Assembly (NCBI GenBank): GCA_037442365.1
Contig: JBBIQK010000002.1
Location: forward strand, 42,734 to 106,733
Length of the DNA stretch: 64,000 bases
Reading direction: 5' to 3'
From: GBS-DC sp037442365
Lineage (GTDB): Bacteria; Armatimonadota; Fimbriimonadia; Fimbriimonadales; GBS-DC
This document shows positions 1 through 7,538 of the stretch, piece after piece. The notes under the pieces were generated by a model. It made no database searches. It was not told the origin of the DNA and was given only the letters and a program-made list of their open reading frames with translations. A program made the translations under genes and the position numbers. Numbering within the stretch: the stretch's first letter is position 1; every line of letters starts with the position of its first letter.

Positions 1-215
1 CCACAGCCGACATCCAGCACGCGCTTGCCCGTCGGGTCAAACCGCGCCAGCGCGCACAGGTCGTACACGAAGCGCGTGTATTCCCTGCATCCTTCCAGCG
101 TGTTCAGGCGCGGGTAGTAGCCCAACAGCTCGCGGGGGTCGGGATGCGTGTTATCGTGCAGGATCGGCTGGTACAGCGCGTATACCTGCTGGGCGACGGA
201 CGCATAGTCTGGCAT
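1..215 (-). CDS. SAM-dependent methyltransferase, 5' part only (runs off window)
   Basis: Read on the minus strand, an ATG at 215 opens a frame that stays open to the window edge (71 complete codons). It begins MPDYASVAQQVYAL and reaches KRVLDVGCG at the edge, which is the SAM-binding motif I of class I methyltransferases. The rest of the protein lies outside, so the substrate cannot be named. The start is supported by a TAGAAT -10 hexamer (222-227) exactly six bases upstream and no room for a leader. The gene is divergent from the nicotinamidase gene, with only 36 bp between the two ATGs. Confidence 0.7.
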   Translation of the reverse strand, partial: MPDYASVAQQVYALYQPILHDNTHPDPRELLGYYPRLNTLEGCREYTRFVYDLCALARFDPTGKRVLDVGC

Positions 216-221
216 AGCCCA

Positions 222-227
222 ATTCTA
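222..227 (-). promoter_or_regulatory. -10 hexamer TAGAAT, leaderless-type, for the methyltransferase
   Basis: TAGAAT on the minus strand ends six bases before the ATG at 215. Transcription would begin at or next to the start codon. It is one member of a recurring TANNNT-N6-ATG arrangement in this window. Confidence 0.5.
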
Positions 228-239
228 CCGCAGGCAGGG

Positions 240-245
240 TACACT
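240..245 (+). promoter_or_regulatory. -10 hexamer TACACT, leaderless-type, for nicotinamidase
   Basis: TACACT lies exactly six bases before the ATG at 252, and no Shine-Dalgarno sequence fits in that space. It is back-to-back with the minus-strand -10 at 222-227. Confidence 0.5.
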
Positions 246-251
246 CAGGAT

Positions 252-845
252 ATGTACCCGACTGCGCTGCTGATTGTGGATGTGCAGAACGATTTCTGTC
301 CGGGGGGCGCGCTGGCGGTGTCGGAAGGCGATGAGGTGGTTGCCCCGCTGAACCGCGCCGCGCAGACAATCGCCCAGCGGGGCGGGCTGGTGGTCGCCTC
401 GCGCGACTGGCATCCGCCCACCACGCGCCACTTCCAGCAATACGGCGGCAAATGGCCCGTGCATTGCGTGCATGGCACGCCCGGCGCGGCGTTCCACCCC
501 GATTTGCGACTGCCCGACGGTGCGGTGATTGTCTCGAAGGGCACAGGCACGGAAGACGACGGCTACTCGGCGTTCGAAGGGCGCACGGACGGCGGCAGCA
601 CGCTGGACGAGACGCTGCGGGCGCGCGGCGTGCGTCGCCTGCTGGTGGGTGGACTGGCGACCGACTACTGCGTGCGGGCGTCTGTGCTGGATGCAATCAA
701 ACACGGCTACGAGGTGGTGGTTCTGACCGACGCGATTCGCGGGGTGAACCTGCAGCCCGACGACAGCGCACGCGCCCTGCAGGAGATGCACACGCACGGC
801 GCACGCCTGCTCACCACCGACGAGGCGCTACGGGACGATAATTAA
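252..845 (+). CDS. pncA: nicotinamidase (PncA family cysteine hydrolase)
   Basis: A 197-residue isochorismatase-fold protein that should hydrolyse nicotinamide to nicotinate and ammonia for NAD salvage in the cytoplasm. The catalytic triad is visible: Asp10 (LLIVDVQNDF), Lys96 (IVSKGTGT) and Cys140 (GGLATDYCV). The metal ligands Asp52, His54 and His60 sit in ASRDWHPPTTRH. An open frame extends upstream to 144, but homology starts at MYPTALLIVD and the ATG at 252 follows TACACT by six bases, so that start is preferred. The 3' end overlaps the convergent thioredoxin-fold gene by 18 bp. Confidence 0.93.
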   Translation: MYPTALLIVDVQNDFCPGGALAVSEGDEVVAPLNRAAQTIAQRGGLVVASRDWHPPTTRHFQQYGGKWPVHCVHGTPGAAFHPDLRLPDGAVIVSKGTGTEDDGYSAFEGRTDGGSTLDETLRARGVRRLLVGGLATDYCVRASVLDAIKHGYEVVVLTDAIRGVNLQPDDSARALQEMHTHGARLLTTDEALRDDN

Positions 846-1499
846 CCCGCTGCTGGACGCCCCGCGTAGCACCTGCTGCACGAACGCTGGCTCAGGCAGC
901 GCGCCCTCGAAGCTGTGGCGGTCGTTGACCACCGTCTTCGGCACTGCCATCACGCCGTACTGGTTCGCCAGCTCGGGGAACTCCTCGCTGCTGACGCCCT
1001 CAGCGGTAATCATGTCGCTCGCCATCGCCAGCTTATGCGCCATCCGCACTGCCGCGGGGCAATAGGGGCAACCGTAGGTGACAAACACCCGAATATGCAC
1101 CGGGTGGCGCAGGTTGGCCAGCAGCAGGCGGCTGTCGGGCGAGAGGGCAGGGTCGCCCTTGCCGACATCCTCAATCGCGCCAATCAGCGACGCGAACTCG
1201 AAGCCTGCAGGCACGCCCAGATAGCGGATGCCGTAGTCCTTCTCTTCGGTGCGCACCACAATCGCGGGCGCAAGCGTGATACCGTATTCCTGCGCGACGG
1301 TCGGCTCCGCCTCCAGCGCATGCTGCTCCAGCGTCAACCTGCCGCCGCTCACGCTCACCAGCTCCTGCATCAGTTGCGAAACCAGCTCGCTGGTCTCCGG
1401 CTGCTGACTGGTGGTGAACACGACCAGCTTCACTGGGTTCGGCAGCGCACTCAGTCGCTGCTGCAACACCAGTCGATCCTTCTCTTGAATGATGGTCAT
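828..1499 (-). CDS. glutaredoxin-like protein disulfide oxidoreductase (two-thioredoxin-fold)
   Basis: A 223-residue protein with the layout of thermophile protein disulfide oxidoreductases: two thioredoxin-like folds in tandem. The C-terminal fold keeps the redox centre CPYC (Cys144 and Cys147, in VTYGCPYCP) and the cis-proline region (YGVMAVPKT). The N-terminal fold has SQQP at residues 31-34, where a CxxC would be expected, so only one active site remains. The likely role is cytoplasmic disulfide exchange or reduction. It is convergent with pncA and overlaps its stop by 18 bp. Confidence 0.85.
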   Translation of the reverse strand: MTIIQEKDRLVLQQRLSALPNPVKLVVFTTSQQPETSELVSQLMQELVSVSGGRLTLEQHALEAEPTVAQEYGITLAPAIVVRTEEKDYGIRYLGVPAGFEFASLIGAIEDVGKGDPALSPDSRLLLANLRHPVHIRVFVTYGCPYCPAAVRMAHKLAMASDMITAEGVSSEEFPELANQYGVMAVPKTVVNDRHSFEGALPEPAFVQQVLRGASSSGLIIVP

Positions 1500-1572
1500 C
1501 GTTGTCTTCTCAGATGCGCTTCACAGGAATTCTTCCATCCTGTAAGAGGCATCTATGGGGCGGATGGATTCA

Positions 1573-2340
1573 TCACCCGACACGGCAGCGGTCGAAAGCG
1601 TCGCGCAGCGCGGCAATCGGATCGCCCTTCGGCACGAACTCCTGCCCTATCCAGCCCGCGTAGCCCGTCTCCTTGATGGCGCGCATAATCGCGGGATAGT
1701 GCAGCTCCTGCGAGTCGTCGATTTCGTTGCGTCCGGGGTTGCCCGCCGTGTGATAGTGCGCAATCTTGTCGTGATGGGCGCGGATGGTGCGGATGATGTC
1801 GCCCTCCATAATCTGCGCATGGTAAATGTCGTACAGAATCTTGACGCGCGGCGAGTTGACCAGCTCCACCACGCGCACGCCCCACGACATGCGGTCAAAC
1901 TGGTAGTCGCGGTGGTCGACTTTGCTGTTGAGAATTTCCAGCGCGAGTGTAATCCCCTTCTGTTCCGCGTAGGGTGCGACGCGCTTGAGGCAGGCGACGG
2001 TGTGTTCAATGCCCTCTTCGTCGGGGCGTCCGCGCCGATTGCCCGAAAAGCAAATCAGTACGGGGATTTCGTACTTGACCGCCTTGTCGATGGTCGCTTT
2101 GAGTTCGTCCTCGATACGGCTGTGGTTGCGCGGGTCGTTCATGCCGTTTTCAATTGTGCCGTGCCCACCGTGCGTGACGATGTGCATGCCCGCCTCCTTC
2201 ACGGCGTCCCACATCGGCTCTGGAACCAGCTCGAAGCCTTCGTAGCCGATGCGTTTGGCTTCGGCAATCAGCCGCTTCGAATCGACGCGCCCCTGAAAAC
2301 ACCACCAGCAGATGTCCTGTCGCATTCGTCCACCTCGCAT
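1573..2340 (-). CDS. hydroxypyruvate isomerase-like TIM-barrel protein
   Basis: A sugar-phosphate isomerase/epimerase-like (xylose isomerase-type) TIM barrel. Diagnostic stretches include LALEILN, ILYDIYHAQIMEGD, HYHTAGNPGRNEID and the terminal GWIGQEFVP, which supply the metal-binding Glu, Asp, His and Glu of the hydroxypyruvate isomerase (Hyi) group. It probably interconverts hydroxypyruvate and tartronate semialdehyde or a related sugar, but the substrate is inferred. The start is uncertain. ATG 2340 (MRGGRMRQD) lies six bases after TATACT and fits the leaderless pattern (255 residues). ATG 2325 has GAGGTGG seven bases upstream (250 residues). The longer frame to 2832 is antisense to rplS and is rejected. 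Confidence 0.82.
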   Translation of the reverse strand: MRGGRMRQDICWWCFQGRVDSKRLIAEAKRIGYEGFELVPEPMWDAVKEAGMHIVTHGGHGTIENGMNDPRNHSRIEDELKATIDKAVKYEIPVLICFSGNRRGRPDEEGIEHTVACLKRVAPYAEQKGITLALEILNSKVDHRDYQFDRMSWGVRVVELVNSPRVKILYDIYHAQIMEGDIIRTIRAHHDKIAHYHTAGNPGRNEIDDSQELHYPAIMRAIKETGYAGWIGQEFVPKGDPIAALRDAFDRCRVG

Positions 2341-2346
2341 GGCAGG

Positions 2347-2352
2347 AGTATA
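2347..2352 (-). promoter_or_regulatory. -10 hexamer TATACT, leaderless-type, for the isomerase-like gene
   Basis: TATACT on the minus strand is six bases before the ATG at 2340. This geometry is what favours the 2340 start over 2325. Confidence 0.5.
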
Positions 2353-2374
2353 CCTGCGCCGTGCATGATTGGGG

Positions 2375-2404
2375 TATACTTTGCGTTCGCGCGTGGGGTA
2401 TCCT
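2375..2404 (+). promoter_or_regulatory. candidate -10 elements upstream of rplS
   Basis: TATACT at 2375-2380 and TATCCT at 2399-2404 both sit at usable distances from the rplS ATG (2443), which has its own ribosome-binding site GAGGTG at 2432-2437. Which one is used cannot be told from sequence. Confidence 0.35.
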
Positions 2405-2442
2405 ATAGCGCGGTTGAGACACGCAAAAAGCGAGGTGCTACG

Positions 2443-2796
2443 ATGAATCACACCGTTTTGCAGGAAGTGGAGCAGCCCTATCTGAAGCAGGATGTGCCGG
2501 AGTTTCGTCCGGGCGACACGGTGCGCGTGCATGTGCGCGTGGTGGAGGGCGGCAAGGAACGCATCCAGGTTTTCGAGGGCGTGGTGATTGCCCGCAAGCA
2601 TCGCGGCATCGCCGATACGATTACCGTGCGCAAGGTCTCGTATGGCGTTGGCGTGGAGCGTACCTTCCCAATTCACTCGCCGATGGTCGCCAAGCTGGAA
2701 GTCGTGCGCAAGGGTAAGGTGCGTCGGGCGAAGCTGTATTACCTGCGCAACCTGTCGGGCAAGGCGGCGCGCCTGAAAGAGGATATGAGCCGCTGA
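2443..2796 (+). CDS. rplS: 50S ribosomal protein L19
   Basis: A 117-residue protein of normal L19 length, with the family core FRPGDTVRVHVRVVEGG, RIQVFEGVVIAR and the C-terminal VRRAKLYYLRNLSGKAARLKE. It sits at the 30S-50S interface of the ribosome. The ATG at 2443 is preceded by GAGGTG six bases away. The stop codon overlaps the lepB start (TGATG), so the two genes are co-translated. The usual L19 neighbours (rpsP, rimM, trmD) are absent here. Confidence 0.97.
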   Translation: MNHTVLQEVEQPYLKQDVPEFRPGDTVRVHVRVVEGGKERIQVFEGVVIARKHRGIADTITVRKVSYGVGVERTFPIHSPMVAKLEVVRKGKVRRAKLYYLRNLSGKAARLKEDMSR

Positions 2797-3611
2797 TGGA
2801 GCCGTTTGCGCCCCCTTCAGGTCCGCTGACATGGATTGAGACGCTGGCGCGGCTGCCTATCGTGACGGTCGTGCTGGCGATGGCAGTCTGCACGGTGATC
2901 CGATTGGTTGTCGCGCCGATGCAGAACCGCCCTGCTCGATTCCTCAATAACCTGCTGGACGCCATCGTCTATGCGGGGATTCTGGTCTACCTCATCATTC
3001 GCCCCTACATCGCGCAGCCCTTCTACATCCCTTCGGAGTCGATGGTGCCCACGCTGAAGGTCGGCGATGTGGTGATGGTGGGCAAATACAGTTATCGCTT
3101 CAGCGAGCCGAAGCGGTTCGATATTGTGGTGTTCCGCGCTCCCGACTGGGCGTTGAACCCCTGGCAGACGCCGGGCAAAACCGACTTCGTGAAGCGGCTG
3201 GTCGGCATGCCGGGCGACATCATCGAGGTCAAGGCGGGCGAGGGGCTGTACCTGAACGGAAAACTGCTCAAGGAGCCGTACCTGAACGGCGTCCCGCAAT
3301 ATTCCATGAAGATTATCAACGGCTGGGTGTACGAATACAACGACTTCGGCGACATCTGGAAGGGCGGCGAGAACACCATGCGCCAGCCCGTCTTCGACGA
3401 GCAGGAACGCCAGATGGTGCTGCGCACGCCCTCGCAGCCGATTCCGCCCAGCAAGTACTTGATGCTGGGCGACAACCGCAACAACAGCAGCGACGGGCAT
3501 CACTGGGGCTTGCTGGACGCCCGGCGCGTGGTGGGTAAGGCGCTGTTCGTATTCTGGCCGCTCAATCGGATTGGTCCCGCGAATCGGGGCGAGTTGCCCA
3601 GAGTGGATTAG
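2796..3611 (+). CDS. lepB: signal peptidase I
   Basis: A 271-residue membrane-bound S26 serine protease that removes signal peptides from exported proteins. Two hydrophobic segments near residues 21-40 and 55-70 anchor it. The catalytic Ser82 is in the box YIPSESMVPTLKVGD, and the general base Lys133 is in DFVKRLVGMPGD. The C-terminal box MLGDNRNNSSDGHHWG is typical. The start overlaps the rplS stop. A second, smaller S26 protease lies at 15490-15951. Confidence 0.95.
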   Translation: MEPFAPPSGPLTWIETLARLPIVTVVLAMAVCTVIRLVVAPMQNRPARFLNNLLDAIVYAGILVYLIIRPYIAQPFYIPSESMVPTLKVGDVVMVGKYSYRFSEPKRFDIVVFRAPDWALNPWQTPGKTDFVKRLVGMPGDIIEVKAGEGLYLNGKLLKEPYLNGVPQYSMKIINGWVYEYNDFGDIWKGGENTMRQPVFDEQERQMVLRTPSQPIPPSKYLMLGDNRNNSSDGHHWGLLDARRVVGKALFVFWPLNRIGPANRGELPRVD

Positions 3612-4624
3612 CCGACCGTGTTCTGCGGGCGTCCTTCCAGAAATGCCTTCAGATTCTCCAGCGTGGTGTCCAGAATGCGCTGCACGGCTTCCTGACTGTT
3701 GAAGGCGATATGCGGCGTGAAGACGACATTCTCGCGTCGCAGCAGCAGGTGCGCCTGCACGACCTGCTTGAGCGTCTGCTCGGCGAGGGGCATCTTGAGC
3801 AGCGCGCTCTCTTCCGTGATGAACTCCTCGCCCTCAATCACATCGAGCCCTGCGCCCGCCAGAATGCCCTCCTCCAACGCCCAGAGCAGCGCCTCGGTGT
3901 CCACCACACTACCGCGCGCAGTGTTAATCAGCAGCGCGCCGCGCTTCATCTTGCTCAGCGTCTCGCGGTTCATCAGATGGCGCGTTTCGGGCAGCGCGGG
4001 CACATGGAGCGACACGATGTCCGACTCGGCAAGCAGCGCGTCGAGGTCGGTGTAGGTAAAACCCAGCACCTCCGCCAGCAGGGGATGCGGACGCAGGTCG
4101 TATGCCAGCACGCGCATGCCGAACCCGCGCGCGATACGAATCACATGCAGCCCGATATTGCCCGCGCCGATCACGCCCAGCGTCTTGCCGTACAGGTCGA
4201 ACCCGCGCAGCGCGCGGATGTGATACTCGCCGCGCAGTCCCTGAAAGTACGCCGCATGCAACTTGCGCGAGAGCGAGAGAATCAGCGCGAAGGTGTGTTC
4301 CGCGACAGTGTTCTCGCCGTAGTGGGGCACATTGCACACGGTAATCCCGCGCGCCCGACATGCCTGCAGGTCGATGTGGTCGTAGCCTGTGGACATCGTG
4401 AGGATCAGGCGCAGGTTCGGCATGGCTTCGATGAGCGAGCCGCTCACCTTCGTCCAGATGAACACCACAATCGCCTCGTGGTCGGCGTACTGCGCGGCGG
4501 AGTCGGGGGTCAGGTGGTCGCGGAAGAAGTCCGCCTGCACCAGCCCGGCGATGCCCAGCCGCTGCAGACCTGCCTGCAGGTAGTCGGGCTGCCACGGCTC
4601 CAGATCGAAAAACGCGACTCGCAT
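3608..4624 (-). CDS. D-2-hydroxyacid dehydrogenase (D-lactate dehydrogenase-like)
   Basis: A 338-residue NAD-dependent D-isomer 2-hydroxyacid dehydrogenase. The nucleotide fold is GKTLGVIGAGNIGLHVI. The substrate/catalytic arginine is in INTARGSVVDTEAL, the glutamate is in LDVIEGEEF, and the catalytic histidine is in VVFTPHIAFNS. Overall style (MRVAFFDLEPWQ start, length) is closest to D-lactate dehydrogenases, but pyruvate specificity is inferred. The start MRVAFF at 4624 lies four bases after the stop of the upstream small membrane protein gene, so the two form an operon. The 3' end touches lepB convergently (4 bp overlap). Confidence 0.88.
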   Translation of the reverse strand: MRVAFFDLEPWQPDYLQAGLQRLGIAGLVQADFFRDHLTPDSAAQYADHEAIVVFIWTKVSGSLIEAMPNLRLILTMSTGYDHIDLQACRARGITVCNVPHYGENTVAEHTFALILSLSRKLHAAYFQGLRGEYHIRALRGFDLYGKTLGVIGAGNIGLHVIRIARGFGMRVLAYDLRPHPLLAEVLGFTYTDLDALLAESDIVSLHVPALPETRHLMNRETLSKMKRGALLINTARGSVVDTEALLWALEEGILAGAGLDVIEGEEFITEESALLKMPLAEQTLKQVVQAHLLLRRENVVFTPHIAFNSQEAVQRILDTTLENLKAFLEGRPQNTVG

Positions 4625-4628
4625 AGCG

Positions 4629-5117
4629 TTAGCGCAGGGCGACCTCCACGACGCCGTCGCGGGCGCGGCACACGCCAATCAACTGCGCGCTCCCGACGAT
4701 GTAGGTCTCGTAGATATGCACACGCACTTCGCGTCCCAGCGCGCGTGTCGCCTCCTCGTAGCCCAGTCGCGCGGCGCGCGCGGTGTACCAGCGGGGTAGC
4801 GCAGCGGCGGCGTTCAGGCGCAACGCCAGCGCGCCCGCGTCCGTGCGAATCACCTTGAAGCGCAGCGGCGCGTCCTGCTCGCGATACCGACGGGTCAGCT
4901 GCTCCGCTAAAGAGGCCAATTTCGCCTCGTCGGTTGGCTGGCGTCGCGTTTCGTGACGAATATCAGGCAGGTAGCGGCTCCAGACAGGCTCGCCGAAGAC
5001 AACACTCTCGTGCATGGCGTCCTCGCTGCGTCGCTGCTCCACACGCGCCCAGCTGAGCACTCCCACAGTCGCCAGCAGAATCAGCAGATACGGCGCCAAG
5101 CGCCCCAATTTTCTCAC
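4629..5117 (-). CDS. hypothetical membrane-anchored protein
   Basis: A 162-residue protein with one N-terminal membrane segment (LAPYLLILLATVGVLSW) and a charged outside domain of about 125 residues without a family I recognise. It contains TDEAKLASLAEQLTRRY and RVHIYETYIVG. I place the start at GTG 5117, because a TATAAT (5138-5133) lies where an upstream ATG (5144) would begin, so translation must start after it. The gene is co-transcribed with the 2-hydroxyacid dehydrogenase, four bases downstream. Nothing shows a functional link between them. Confidence 0.6.
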   Translation of the reverse strand: MRKLGRLAPYLLILLATVGVLSWARVEQRRSEDAMHESVVFGEPVWSRYLPDIRHETRRQPTDEAKLASLAEQLTRRYREQDAPLRFKVIRTDAGALALRLNAAAALPRWYTARAARLGYEEATRALGREVRVHIYETYIVGSAQLIGVCRARDGVVEVALR

Positions 5118-5132
5118 TGCGCCACCCAGCCT

Positions 5133-5138
5133 ATTATA
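5133..5138 (-). promoter_or_regulatory. -10 hexamer TATAAT for the 5117-3608 operon
   Basis: TGTATAATAG on the minus strand matches the -10 consensus. A clear -35 at 17 bp is not visible. It decides the start of the downstream gene as GTG 5117. Confidence 0.5.
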
Positions 5139-5235
5139 CACCATCGCAGGAAACGCAACGCCATAGGGCGAAATCGACGCACAGCATGGGAAACGCCCTG
5201 AAAGCCCCATGCGTCCAACGCACCAGGAGGGCGGT

Positions 5236-7461
5236 ATGCGGTACTGGGTGCTGATAGGGCTGGCGATGACGCTCGCGCTCGCCCGCGGGCAGACAGTAGA
5301 GTTTCCCGTCGGCTACTACTTCTATGAGGAAATCGCTCAGATGATGTCTGTCGGCGGCAGGCGCGTGGTGTGCGCCCCGGAGCTGAACGACTCGATGACG
5401 CTGCTGCGCCTCAAGCCCCGCGAGTGGCGTCAGGCGCGTCAAATCCTCGAAAACACGCTTGAGGTGCGCTTCCGAGCAGTTGGGAACAATCAATGGGTTA
5501 TCGAACGCCCGCCCGCGCTTGTGAAACAGGAGCAGCGACTGCGTCGCGCCCTGGCGCGCGCTCTCGAAGACGCAATCCGACAGAATCACGCGCTGGCGCG
5601 CCAGATATGGCGTCCTGAATTGCCCACCGAAAAAATCCTCGAGGCGCTGGAAACTCGCTCCAGACGCGAGTCTGTCCCGCAACACCCCGAATTGGAACGC
5701 GCCGCGCGCCTGATGATGGTCGATATCATCCATCTGTTTCGCGAGGCGCCGCTGGAAGAGCTGCTCGCAGAGTGGCGGACGCTCAGGCGATTCCAGAAAC
5801 GGCTTGAGACGAGGCTGCCTCCAATCATTATCCCCGCGAACGCTCTCTTCAGCCCGTCCCAGACATGTACGGGGATGTGGTGTCGGGCGCCTGCAGGTTT
5901 CCAGCGCGATTCGGAGACGCCCGCCTTCAGCCAGCCTCGACTCCCTGGCTTTGCCCAGCAGCCGATGGTTGAGGAGTTCTCCGCTGAAGACCTTCTGCGC
6001 ACTTTCCGACTGCCTCCCGCAATGCTGCGGATAGCCGCGCAGCAGGCGCAGATGAGCCTCGAGGAGTGGGCGGAGCGCTATCGAGGCACATGGTTCGAGG
6101 AGCCATCCGAGCGTCAGGTCTGGGCGCTGTATAACCTGTGCGGGCTGGTTTACGGCGTCGCGCTGGGCTATATCACAGAGACGCTTCTGGAGCGCACGCT
6201 GCCGTCGCTGGACCTGCAGCAGGTTATCGAGCAGGGAACGGTCGCCCGCATGTGCGAGCTGGAGATGGACACCGAGCTGCTGGCGCTCTGGCTGGACGAC
6301 CCCGATGGGCAGTACCTCCCGCTGAACGCGCCGCACACCACGCGCGTTCGCGTGCTGGCGACCGCACAGTGGGTTGACACCCGGCTGGACTACGAGTTCC
6401 TCCTGCTCCAGCACGACCGGAACAGTTTCCCGCCCAAAATCCTCAGGGGTAGTACAGGCGACTGGCTCACGCACGAGCAGCTGGCGCGCCTGCTGCGCGT
6501 CGAAGCGCCCGCACAGGAGCGCAAGCTTCAGGACGCGCTGCCGCAACACAAGGTGTTATTCAGCAATCCTCTCTGGAGCCAGCATGCGCAAAACATGGAC
6601 CTTCGAAGCGGCAGGTTCTACGATAAGCTCTATCAGTGGGCGAAGCGACACGATCAAGAGATTGCCGTCGAGCTAATCCTGCGGTGGAACGGTCAGTGGG
6701 GCTCGTGGCGAGGCTTGTTCCTTGGCGAAGCTCCGTTCCACGAAGTGCTGCGTTCTGGTGCGCAGATGGGATGGACGCTGATTGATCGCTACGAAACTGT
6801 CTGGACCCTGCGCAACTTTGCCGCTTTTATCCATCGCGGGCAGCGGGTGCCGATAGCGGCGATACTGCGCCTGTACCGCTCCGAGCTTCGAATGGCAGAT
6901 TACAAGCGTTTCTATCAGTCGGTCGATTTCTGGCAGGCGGCTCGACTCAGCACTGCGACCTTTGAGGTGGACTCCCTATGGCTTTTCGGCAGGCAACCGA
7001 ATCGTAATGCGCTCGTGATAGCGCCTGTGTATGCCGCGCAATGGATGATGCTTTACATCCTGGAGCAGCTATCGCCTGCGGAATGGGAGCAGTTGCAGCG
7101 CGCTGTGGATTCCCCGCTGAACCCTGCGCCTGCCGTCTCGCTGCGCCAGCTCCCTGCACACGCCCAGAAACGGCTGGGGGAACTGCTCGTTTCGTATGCA
7201 ACGCTGGAACTCGGACCTGAACAATATTACAACCCTTTCGCCGATGCGAGTCGCGCAGTGTGGTACGACTTGCTGAGCGGCAGGCTGCCGATTGAACATC
7301 TGCTGGACGGGCTGACGCTGACACGCGCGGATTATGGCGACTCGCTGAGCAGCCTTCAGCTGGTCTACAATCCGCCGGGCTACCTGAAGCCGCAGAGCGT
7401 TATGCTGCTCTCCATCGGGCTGCCCCGCGAGAGCTTGTCGCCGCCGCCGAATCCGCAGTAA
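5236..7461 (+). CDS. large secreted protein with STN-like N-terminal domain, intact paralog 1
   Basis: A 741-residue exported protein of no family I can name. It starts with a signal peptide (MRYWVLIGLAMTLALARGQ) behind a strong AGGAGG seven bases upstream. Residues about 25-85 (EEIAQMMSVGGRRVVCAPEL, then ARQILENTLEVRFRAVGNN) resemble the short secretin/TonB N-terminal (STN) fold. The remaining ~650 residues are mostly helical, with aromatic-rich segments such as RYETVWTLRNFAAF and RAVWYDLLSGRLPIEHLL. The same order of segments occurs in the broken copy at 7539-9859. Their first 90 codons and 5' flanks are nearly identical in DNA, so this is a tandem duplication. A role at the cell surface is inferred only from the export signal. 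Confidence 0.75.
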   Translation: MRYWVLIGLAMTLALARGQTVEFPVGYYFYEEIAQMMSVGGRRVVCAPELNDSMTLLRLKPREWRQARQILENTLEVRFRAVGNNQWVIERPPALVKQEQRLRRALARALEDAIRQNHALARQIWRPELPTEKILEALETRSRRESVPQHPELERAARLMMVDIIHLFREAPLEELLAEWRTLRRFQKRLETRLPPIIIPANALFSPSQTCTGMWCRAPAGFQRDSETPAFSQPRLPGFAQQPMVEEFSAEDLLRTFRLPPAMLRIAAQQAQMSLEEWAERYRGTWFEEPSERQVWALYNLCGLVYGVALGYITETLLERTLPSLDLQQVIEQGTVARMCELEMDTELLALWLDDPDGQYLPLNAPHTTRVRVLATAQWVDTRLDYEFLLLQHDRNSFPPKILRGSTGDWLTHEQLARLLRVEAPAQERKLQDALPQHKVLFSNPLWSQHAQNMDLRSGRFYDKLYQWAKRHDQEIAVELILRWNGQWGSWRGLFLGEAPFHEVLRSGAQMGWTLIDRYETVWTLRNFAAFIHRGQRVPIAAILRLYRSELRMADYKRFYQSVDFWQAARLSTATFEVDSLWLFGRQPNRNALVIAPVYAAQWMMLYILEQLSPAEWEQLQRAVDSPLNPAPAVSLRQLPAHAQKRLGELLVSYATLELGPEQYYNPFADASRAVWYDLLSGRLPIEHLLDGLTLTRADYGDSLSSLQLVYNPPGYLKPQSVMLLSIGLPRESLSPPPNPQ

Positions 7462-7538
7462 GTCGCAACCAGGAAACGCAACTCCGTGCGGCGAAACTGC
7501 TCACAAGCCCCATGCGTCCAACGCATCAGGAGGGCAGT

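Noticed and set aside
1555..2796. A 413-codon plus-strand frame ending with rplS
   Set aside because: Only the last 117 codons are L19; the front part is antisense to the isomerase-like gene and lacks a ribosome-binding site.
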